DNA from: Candidatus Gastranaerophilales bacterium
Lineage (GTDB): Bacteria > Cyanobacteriota > Vampirovibrionia > Gastranaerophilales > Gastranaerophilaceae
Direction of reading: 5' to 3'
Length of the DNA: 64,000 nt
Assembly: GCA_944324915.1 (NCBI GenBank)
Contig: CALUYD010000008.1
Location: 1 to 64,000 of the forward strand
Of the stretch, positions 51,819 through 58,369 are shown one piece after another. Under the pieces are notes generated by a model. It ran no database searches. It worked only from the letters and a program-made list of their open reading frames with translations, and was not told the origin of the DNA. Positions within the stretch are counted from its first letter, which is position 1. Every line of letters begins with the position of its first letter. The position numbers and the translations under genes are program-made.

Positions 51819-53768
51819 CTAATCAACCAGACGAATTACCTCATAAATATTCATTCTGCTCGCCTTTCCCCTTATCATAACATTATTTATGGTAATAACA
51901 TCAACATAATTTTTTACTCTTTTATATGTTTCTTCACTAATTAAAAAATTAGTTTTATATACTTTATTATAGTTTTCAATTCTGCTTGCAGTGTTCACTG
52001 TATCGCCTATAACAGTGTATTCGAGCCTATCTTGAGAACCGATGTTGCCGATAAATGCTTCGCCTGATGAAATTCCTATTCCTATTTCAATTTTAGGTTT
52101 ACCCTCATCAATCCATTTATCTTGAAGATGTTTAACTTTTTTTAGCATTTTATATGCACATTTTACACCTGCTAGTGCGTGATTATCACTTCTTTTGGGT
52201 TCACCGAATATTGCTAAAACCGCATCCCCCATAAATTTATTTAAAACACCGCCATATTCTTCAATTATGGGAACTAATGCGCTAAAATATTCATTTAAAA
52301 TCATTGTAACAGAACTTGCGTCCATTTTTTCTGATATTGAAGTAAAGTTTCTAATATCTGCAAATAATACTGTAATATCAGCTCTTTTCCCGCCAAGCTC
52401 AATATTATCAATATTTTCAACTACATTTTGCATAACTTCACGGGATAAATATTTTCCCATTGCCTTTTGAATTTTTAATTTTTTATTATCTTCAATTAAA
52501 TATCTGTATGAATAAGCACAAGCTATTGCAACAATTACAAAAAGTTCAGGCAAAATCAAACTTATTGTAATTTTGTTGTAATACATAAAAAATGCAAAAA
52601 ACAAATACAAAAACATCACGCAAACGCTTGACATTAAAGCACTTACAATAGGCATAACAGCAACAAAAATAAACACTAAAAGAAAAATAAAAACACAAGC
52701 CAATAAATTATACAAAGGGCTTGTTGCTCTAAAGAAATTGTTATTTAGCAAATTATCAAAGTTTGTTGCTTGAATATCAAGTCCTGAAAAATTTTCTGAT
52801 ATTGGAGTTCTTCCAATATCATCAAGCGCTTGAGCATTCGCATTGGCACCAATAAAAATAACCTTATTATCAAATTCTGAAGCATTTAAAATTGGTTTTT
52901 CGCCTTTTTTTATAGCTCTATATGATTTAATTACATCAGAAGCTGAATATTTTTTATGAGAATAAACACCATCTGATGTTTTATAATAAGAAATATAATT
53001 TGTAATAAAACCGCCCTTATTTTCTATTGGGACTTTTAGAGAATATTTTTCACAAAAACCATAGATAAATTTATCAGTTAAAATAAATTCATCAATTCCT
53101 GTATATTTTGAATACATATTAAATGCTAAAGACGGAAAAAATTCGCCCTTATAATCGTATAATTGACCGGCTTTTCTGATGTAACCATCGGAATCCTCCG
53201 GCATATTTACGCTACCTAGAGATTTTACATTTTCAAAATATTGTTTTTCTAACGTCGTAAAACTTTTAAATCCGCTTTGAATTTTATTTTTCTTATGACG
53301 TTTATCAATTATTTTTACATCTGTTTTTGTTCTTAATAAATTATCGTAGTAATTTTTATCAATTTCTTTATCAAAATCATTATATGAAAATGCAACTCCT
53401 GCGGTTAATTTGTCGTATTTGCCAATGTTTGAAAAAAACTTTTTATCGCTTTTGGGATGTTCTAAATCAAGAGCCATAACAAGCCCATCATAACCCATTA
53501 ATTTTGCGTTTGTATGATTTTGAAAATAATCAAAAATTTCAAGATAATATTCCCTAGACCAAGGCCATCTGCCTATTTCATGCAAAGATTTATCATCAAT
53601 AACAACCAAAACAACGTCATCTGAAGCAACTCTAGAGTTTTGAGTTAACTTATTCATAATATTATAAGATTTCATCTGCAAAAAATTATAAGTCAATGCA
53701 AAAATAGCAAAAACCATAAATGCAAAAACAAAAAACAAATATTTTGTATTTTTTTGCTTAAACTCCAT
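51819..53768 (-). CDS. CHASE2-domain adenylate cyclase
   Basis: 649 aa. An N-terminal transmembrane helix is followed by an extracytoplasmic CHASE2 sensor (VVLVVIDDKSLHEIGRWPWSRE near the start and KVIFIGANANAQALDD near 300). Three membrane helices lie at ~345-425. The class III cyclase domain starts near residue 460 with LFADIRNFTSISEK, GDAVLAIFG and EYTVIGDTVNTASRIE. The metal-binding aspartates are present, so it should make cAMP or cGMP in response to a periplasmic signal. It is upstream of recG. Confidence 0.9.
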   Translation of the reverse strand: MEFKQKNTKYLFFVFAFMVFAIFALTYNFLQMKSYNIMNKLTQNSRVASDDVVLVVIDDKSLHEIGRWPWSREYYLEIFDYFQNHTNAKLMGYDGLVMALDLEHPKSDKKFFSNIGKYDKLTAGVAFSYNDFDKEIDKNYYDNLLRTKTDVKIIDKRHKKNKIQSGFKSFTTLEKQYFENVKSLGSVNMPEDSDGYIRKAGQLYDYKGEFFPSLAFNMYSKYTGIDEFILTDKFIYGFCEKYSLKVPIENKGGFITNYISYYKTSDGVYSHKKYSASDVIKSYRAIKKGEKPILNASEFDNKVIFIGANANAQALDDIGRTPISENFSGLDIQATNFDNLLNNNFFRATSPLYNLLACVFIFLLVFIFVAVMPIVSALMSSVCVMFLYLFFAFFMYYNKITISLILPELFVIVAIACAYSYRYLIEDNKKLKIQKAMGKYLSREVMQNVVENIDNIELGGKRADITVLFADIRNFTSISEKMDASSVTMILNEYFSALVPIIEEYGGVLNKFMGDAVLAIFGEPKRSDNHALAGVKCAYKMLKKVKHLQDKWIDEGKPKIEIGIGISSGEAFIGNIGSQDRLEYTVIGDTVNTASRIENYNKVYKTNFLISEETYKRVKNYVDVITINNVMIRGKASRMNIYEVIRLVD

Positions 53769-53774
53769 AAAATT

Positions 53775-53780
53775 ATTGTA
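53775..53780 (-). promoter_or_regulatory. -10 box of a probable leaderless promoter (cyclase-recG)
   Basis: On the minus strand TACAAT is followed by AATTTT and then the ATG at 53768. Confidence 0.4.
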
Positions 53781-53824
53781 TAATATTTCTTTTGAAATAA
53801 AAAGAGAATTTAAAATTTTTATAT

Positions 53825-53830
53825 TATAAT
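53825..53830 (+). promoter_or_regulatory. -10 box of a probable leaderless promoter (der)
   Basis: TATAAT exactly 6 nt before the ATG at 53837. No Shine-Dalgarno. Confidence 0.6.
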
Positions 53831-53836
53831 CAATTT

Positions 53837-55162
53837 ATGAATGAAAAAGTTATTGCAATAATCGGACGTCCTAACGTCGGAAAATCCACATTAGTTAACA
53901 GAATAGCAGGTCGCAGATTTTCTATTGTTGATGATAAACCAAATATCACAAGAGATAGAATTTATATTGATGCGACTTGGCAAAATAAAAATTTTGTCTT
54001 AATTGATACAGGCGGTATCGTTGAGGGAAATGATGATGAATTTGTAAAAAATATCAATGCACAAGTTAATTTAGCAATCGAAGAAGCCGATACAATTTTA
54101 TTTGTTGTGGACGCTAAATCAGGCTTAAATCCTTATGATTATGATATTGCAAATAAATTAAGACAAATCGATAAAGAAGTTTTATTGGTTGTAAATAAAG
54201 TTGATTCTAGAGCTCAGGTTGATTTAGCAAGCGAATTTTGGGCATTAGGCTTTGAAAATATGCACCTTTTATCAGCACTCCACGGCGATGGTGGCGTTGG
54301 TGATTTATTGGATGTCATTACAAAAGATATAGAACAAAAAGAAGAAAATAAAGAAGACGATGACATTGAAAAACCTATAAAAATTGCCATTGTAGGAAAA
54401 CCAAACGCAGGCAAAAGCTCAATATTAAATAATCTTTTAAAAAGACAAAGAGCTATTGTAAGCAATGTTTCAGGTACAACAAGAGATTCAATCGATGAAG
54501 AAGTAATCTTTGAAGATAAAGTTTATAGACTTGTTGATACAGCAGGCATTCGCAAAAAATCAAAAGTTGATTATGGTGTTGAAATGTTTGCAGTGGATAG
54601 AGCAATAAGAGCAATAAGAGAGTGCGATGTAGCATTATTAGTTATTGACGCATCAGAAGGCGTATCAGATCAAGATAAAAAAATTGCCTCAATATGCGAA
54701 GAAGCAGGCTGTGGTTTAATTGTTGCTTTCAATAAATGGGATTTAATTAAGAACGTTCAAACACATAAATTTGAAGAAGAATTTGAAAGAGAAGTTCCGT
54801 TTTTAAATTATGCTCATAAAATTTTTATTTCTGCAAAAACAGGTCAAAGGCTTGATTCTATCTTTAAAATGGCTCAAGAAACACAAAAAGAACGTGAAAA
54901 AAGAGTTTCAACAGGCTTATTGAACAAAGTTATTAATGAAGCATATAATCTAAATCCGCCAAGTTCAATCAAAGGCAAGTTATTGAGGATTTATTATTCT
55001 ACTCAAGCAAAAAATAATCCTCCGACTTTTGTTATCTTCATTAATAACAAAGATTTAATTCAAGACCATTATAAAAGATATTTATTGAAAAAATTACGTG
55101 AGAATTTTGGCTTTAAGGGAACGCCGATTGTGGTTTCTTATAGGCAAAAGGGGGATAAATGA
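53837..55162 (+). CDS. der: Ribosome assembly GTPase Der (EngA)
   Basis: 441 aa with two tandem GTPase domains: G1 motifs GRPNVGKSTLVNR and GKPNAGKSSILNN, G3 DTGG and DTAG, G4 NKVD and NKWD. The C-terminal KH-like domain follows. Needed for late 50S assembly. Its stop overlaps the plsY start by 4 nt. Confidence 0.96.
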   Translation: MNEKVIAIIGRPNVGKSTLVNRIAGRRFSIVDDKPNITRDRIYIDATWQNKNFVLIDTGGIVEGNDDEFVKNINAQVNLAIEEADTILFVVDAKSGLNPYDYDIANKLRQIDKEVLLVVNKVDSRAQVDLASEFWALGFENMHLLSALHGDGGVGDLLDVITKDIEQKEENKEDDDIEKPIKIAIVGKPNAGKSSILNNLLKRQRAIVSNVSGTTRDSIDEEVIFEDKVYRLVDTAGIRKKSKVDYGVEMFAVDRAIRAIRECDVALLVIDASEGVSDQDKKIASICEEAGCGLIVAFNKWDLIKNVQTHKFEEEFEREVPFLNYAHKIFISAKTGQRLDSIFKMAQETQKEREKRVSTGLLNKVINEAYNLNPPSSIKGKLLRIYYSTQAKNNPPTFVIFINNKDLIQDHYKRYLLKKLRENFGFKGTPIVVSYRQKGDK

Positions 55163-55755
55163 TTTATTTAATCGGATTAATAACAGCTATTGTTGCATAT
55201 TTAATAGGTTCAATTCCAACAGGATATTTAATTGTAAAAGCAAAAACAAACCAAGACATCAGAACAATAGGCTCAGGTTCAACAGGTGCAACTAATGTTA
55301 AAAGAGTTTTAGGCAAAAAATGGTTCTTTATTGTTATGATATTAGACGCTATTAAAGGCGCACTACCTGTTGTTTTAGCTAAATATTTAACAGATGATAT
55401 TTATGGAATATACGCGGTAATTGCAGCCATTTTTGTTATTATTGGTCATTCAAAACCTATTTTTCTTCAATTTAAAGGCGGAAAATCAGTAGCATCCGGT
55501 GTCGGCACAATTTTAGCGCTTAATCCTTTGGTTGGGCTTTGCATTGCCGTTATTTGGAGCGTTATAACATATATTTCAAAATATGTTTCTTTAGGCTCTA
55601 TTATTGCTCTGATTATTTCACCTTTTTTGATGTATTTTTTCAAAAATCCGATAGGATATATTGTATATTGCGCAATTGCAGCAATTTATATCGTTTATCT
55701 TCATAGGGAAAATATTTCAAGATTATTAAAAGGCACCGAAAACAAAGTGCGCTAG
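55159..55755 (+). CDS. plsY: Glycerol-3-phosphate acyltransferase PlsY
   Basis: 198 aa inner-membrane enzyme using acyl-phosphate to make lysophosphatidic acid. Motifs GSIPTGYLI, GSGSTGATNVKR and GHSKPIFLQFKGGKSVASG are conserved. Its last codons (NKVR, stop) lie inside the first box of the repeat array that follows, so the repeat supplies its stop codon. Confidence 0.94.
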   Translation: MIYLIGLITAIVAYLIGSIPTGYLIVKAKTNQDIRTIGSGSTGATNVKRVLGKKWFFIVMILDAIKGALPVVLAKYLTDDIYGIYAVIAAIFVIIGHSKPIFLQFKGGKSVASGVGTILALNPLVGLCIAVIWSVITYISKYVSLGSIIALIISPFLMYFFKNPIGYIVYCAIAAIYIVYLHRENISRLLKGTENKVR

Positions 55756-55802
55756 CCGTGTGTGAAGCCGTGAAAATGGCAAGGCGTTGAGCCTTGGCAT
55801 TT
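55755..55802 (+). repeat. 48 bp direct repeat, copy 1
   Basis: Matches 56101-56148 at 47 of 48 positions (G versus A in the stem). Begins GCCGTGTGTGAAGCCGTG and contains the GTTGA hairpin of the first module. Confidence 0.85.
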
Positions 55803-56100
55803 TAGGCGTAACCGTTCGATTGCGACGTGGAAATCTTCGATTTCCTCAGGAGCAAAGTGCGATAGCATGCGCAAGCCGGTGTTCCCAAGCGGTTTGCGTT
55901 GAGCAAAGCGCTGGAACATAACGATAGCGACGTTTCAAATTCTTGCCGTAGGCGAATTTGACAGGAGCATGCGATAGCCGGTGCGATAACGAGCTTTCGT
56001 TGAGAAAGCGAGTTAAGCACTACGACGGCGACGTAGGATAATCGAGGCTATTTGGCGACTTAGCCAAATTGAGCCGAGATACCCACAGGAGCATGCGATA

Positions 56101-56148
56101 GCCGTGTGTGAAGCCGTGAAAATGACAAGGCGTTGAGCCTTGGCATTT
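56101..56148 (+). repeat. 48 bp direct repeat, copy 2
   Basis: Second copy of the 55755-55802 segment, in the fourth module; it closes the array. Confidence 0.85.
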
Positions 56149-56151
56149 ATC

Positions 56152-56177
56152 GTCATGCTGAACCTGTTTCAGCATCT
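56152..56177. repeat. Palindromic element, uninterrupted copy
   Basis: GTCATGCTGAACCTGTTTC then AGCATCT. The arms ATGCTGAA and TTCAGCAT pair. It is the first member of a palindrome family that fills the region up to about 56815. Confidence 0.8.
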
Positions 56178-56186
56178 AATACTTGA

Positions 56187-56321
56187 TAAGACCCTGAAAC
56201 AAGTTCAGGGTGACAGGATTAAATTCAGGATGACAGGTTTTATTATGTTTTGTCATGCTGAACTAGCTAGAAAATAGCGCAAGCGTAATTTTCTGTTCTC
56301 TTTGAGCGTTTCAATATCTAT
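56187..56321 (+). repeat. 142 bp-unit repeat, divergent first copy
   Basis: Same order of parts as the tandem copies below: CCTGAAACAAGTTCAGG, GGATGACAGG, then TGTCATGCTGAACTAG with the 42 bp insert at 56267-56308. It ends TTTCAATATCT, where the other copies have TTTCAGCATCT. Confidence 0.8.
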
Positions 56322-56348
56322 TGTCATGCTGAACTAGTTTCAGCATCT
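56322..56348. repeat. Palindromic element, uninterrupted reference copy
   Basis: TGTCATGCTGAACTAG joined directly to TTTCAGCATCT, without the 42 bp insert seen in the neighbouring copies. Confidence 0.85.
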
Positions 56349-56378
56349 TGTTAATTTTATGTATGTACTTTTAACCTT

Positions 56379-56520
56379 TAAGACCCTGAAACAAGTTCAG
56401 GGTGACAGGATTAAATTCAGGATGACAGGTTTTATTATGTTTTGTCATGCTGAACTAGCTAGAAAATAGCGCAAGCGTAATTTTCTGTTCTCTTTGAGCG
56501 TTTCAGCATCTAATACTTGA
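56379..56520 (+). repeat. 142 bp tandem repeat, unit 1
   Basis: Begins TAAGACCCTGAAACAAGTTC and ends CATCTAATACTTGA. Contains the 42 bp insert at 56459-56500. Differs from unit 2 at one position that I can see. Confidence 0.9.
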
Positions 56521-56662
56521 TAAGACCCTGAAACAAGTTCAGGGTGACAGGATTAAATTCAGGATGACAGGTTTTATTATGTTTTGTCATGCTGAACTAG
56601 CTAGAAAATAGCGCAAGCGTAATTTTCTGTTCTCTTTGAGCGTTTCAGCATCCAATACTTGA
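56521..56662 (+). repeat. 142 bp tandem repeat, unit 2
   Basis: Directly follows unit 1; insert at 56601-56642. A further partial unit starts at 56663 and another palindrome at 56732, after which the copies decay (to about 56815). Confidence 0.9.
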
Positions 56663-56815
56663 TAAGACCCTGAAACAAGTTCTGGGTGACAGATTGGTAT
56701 CTTATTGGCTTTATTTGTGCATTTATAATTTTAAGACCCTGAAATAAATTCAGTGTGACAATGTGAGTTCAGGGTGACAAAATTAAGTTCAAGGTGACGG
56801 GCTTCGTTAAAAATG
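56663..56815 (+). repeat. Decayed partial copies of the palindrome family
   Basis: TAAGACCCTGAAACAAGTTC at 56663 and TAAGACCCTGAAATAAATTC at 56732, then GTTCAGGGTGACA and GTTCAAGGTGACG fragments. No reading frame here is credible. Confidence 0.7.
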
Positions 56816-56862
56816 ACAGTGTTTAGTTCACATCAACCAAAACAAATTATCTTAAACTCCAA

Positions 56863-57936
56863 TCACCTAATAGACTTAACAAATTCTAATTTTTCTTTAA
56901 ACTTTTCATACAAGTCTTTATAAATATTGTCGGGTTTTTCTCTATACAAGCGCAATCTAATCTCTTCAAGTGCCATATCAATACATAAATTATTTTTGAA
57001 ATTTGACTTTCTACACACAAAAGCAAGTAGTAATCTATACATTTTTCGCTTTAATATTTTTAGAAAATTAAAAGAAAAACGACCTGCCCTTAATTTAACA
57101 TGCGAAAACACAATTATATCCGAGGGCATTTTATCATAGTTTTTATACTGTCTTTTAATATATTCTTCCGGTTTGTTTGCAATAGTAATTTCAATATCTT
57201 CAAATTTTACCTTTTTAAGCGGAAAAATAATATCATCAGAAAAGAAATCAGTATGAGGCAAAATATAATTATCGATATTATCTAAACCGTAATATATTTT
57301 TGAACTGTTCTTATCATAAATTGGATTTTCTTTTCTTTCTTTATCAATATATTCAATAGCTTTTTGATGATTATCAAGAATAAATTGTCTATATTCAGAA
57401 TGTTTTATATATTTTCTAAAATCATCAATGCTCAAATCCTCACTATATCTGTCATGCGGAAAAATATCAATATTTACACAATCATTTAAACTTTTACCGT
57501 AAATTATCTGAATATGACGAGGGGTTCTTGCAAATATAACCCTATTTGGAAATTTACGCAAATATTTATCCCAAACTCTTGAGCGATTATCTAAAGAAAA
57601 TGAAAATTTTTTAGATGGCATCTCAATATAATTTTTCTTACAAAACTCTAAAAATGTTTCATAATCTTCTCTCAACATTCCAATATCAAAATCATCATCC
57701 CAAGGCACAAAACCCTTATGTCTTATAGCGCCGATTAGAGTTCCGCCTATGGGAAAATATTTTAAATTCAATTCATCAATCTGCGATAAGATTTTTTTAC
57801 AAAAAACCAAAGTTTTTAATTGATATTTTCTTAATTCACCGCAAGATGGCTTTATAGAATTAACATCCAATGTTTTATAGATGTCATCATATTCTTTCAA
57901 AATTTCCTTATATAATTTCTTATAATCTTTTTTCAT
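56863..57936 (-). CDS. LicD-family phosphotransferase
   Basis: 357 aa. The LicD signature is complete: YFPIGGTLIGAIRHKGFVPWDDDFDIG near residues 60-85. LicD proteins transfer phosphocholine or similar groups onto surface glycans (LPS, teichoic acid), in the cytosol. The substrate here is unknown. The upstream gene ends 11 nt before it, and the repeat region lies just past its 3' end. Confidence 0.88.
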   Translation of the reverse strand: MKKDYKKLYKEILKEYDDIYKTLDVNSIKPSCGELRKYQLKTLVFCKKILSQIDELNLKYFPIGGTLIGAIRHKGFVPWDDDFDIGMLREDYETFLEFCKKNYIEMPSKKFSFSLDNRSRVWDKYLRKFPNRVIFARTPRHIQIIYGKSLNDCVNIDIFPHDRYSEDLSIDDFRKYIKHSEYRQFILDNHQKAIEYIDKERKENPIYDKNSSKIYYGLDNIDNYILPHTDFFSDDIIFPLKKVKFEDIEITIANKPEEYIKRQYKNYDKMPSDIIVFSHVKLRAGRFSFNFLKILKRKMYRLLLAFVCRKSNFKNNLCIDMALEEIRLRLYREKPDNIYKDLYEKFKEKLEFVKSIR

Positions 57937-57947
57937 AATAAACTTTT

Positions 57948-58352
57948 CTAAAATAATATTTCTCTAATCAAAAAAGATAGCGGAAATTTAAACAAAGTCT
58001 CAACTATGGCATTTTCATTTTTTGTATTTATCAATTTTCTATATTTTAAATCATTGCTCACATTATATGATTTTCTTAAATTAACAAGTACAACATCAAA
58101 ATCAAGCTCTTTCAATTTTTCTTGCGAAAAAGCAGGATAAGAGAAAAAATTCTGATTTGTGTCTTGTTTATATTTTGAATCACATACACCTATTATCTGA
58201 AGTTTCGATAAATCAAAATTTTCAAATAACTCACAAGACATCTGCCCAGCGCCATAAATCAAAATCCTTTTATTTTGATATTTTTTTGCCAGAATATCAA
58301 TTTGTTTTTGGATATTTATTTTCTTATAAAAATCTAGATACGTATTTTCCAT
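57948..58352 (-). CDS. Small Rossmann-fold protein linked to LicD
   Basis: 134 aa. A coiled N-terminus is followed by RILIYGAGQMSCELFENFDL, a GxGxxxxxL nucleotide-binding loop, and LQIIGVCDSKYKQ, as in the small sugar-modification helpers beside LicD or glycosyltransferases. It could sense or bind a nucleotide-sugar. Far too short to be a full epimerase. It lies between the GH13-like gene and licD, 17 and 11 nt away, in one operon. Confidence 0.7.
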   Translation of the reverse strand: MENTYLDFYKKINIQKQIDILAKKYQNKRILIYGAGQMSCELFENFDLSKLQIIGVCDSKYKQDTNQNFFSYPAFSQEKLKELDFDVVLVNLRKSYNVSNDLKYRKLINTKNENAIVETLFKFPLSFLIREILF

Positions 58353-58369
58353 TTTTTACAAATTCTACA

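Larger units (their letters stand above)
55744..56148. repeat. Array of four stem-loop modules with a shared GTTGA loop
   Basis: The modules start at about 55744, 55848, 55963 and 56087; the first three are about 105-125 bp and the last is cut short after its first hairpin. Each begins with a box related to AGGAGCATGCGATAGCCG (the first is a partial form). A stem-loop with different arms but the same loop, GTTGA, follows. Stems: AAAATGGCAAGGC/GCCTTGGCATTTT; GTTCC...AGCG.TTTGC/GCAAA.CGCT.GGAAC; GTGC..TAAC.GA.GCTTTC/GAAAGC.GA.GTTA..GCAC; and a near-copy of the first. The first three then have CGAnnGCGACGT and a second hairpin (e.g. TCAAATTC/GAATTTGA at 55935-55961). GC content is higher than in the flanking genes. 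Confidence 0.75.

Noticed and set aside
55802-56020. A 72-codon minus-strand frame in the repeat array
   Set aside because: It follows the repeat boxes, has no ribosome site and no protein-like composition.
55744-56148. GTTGAGC in the hairpin loops matches the integron attC core GTTRRRY
   Set aside because: In attC sites this core is at the base of the palindrome with a partner RYYYAAC. Here it spans the loop, and no integrase or cassette genes are seen.
55744-56148. GCGATAGC boxes resemble cyanobacterial HIP1 (GCGATCGC)
   Set aside because: They differ at one base and are not palindromic; they occur only in this array in the window.
56152-56815. CRISPR array
   Set aside because: The repeats are 142 bp tandem or palindromic pieces with no short repeats and unique spacers, and no cas genes are near.
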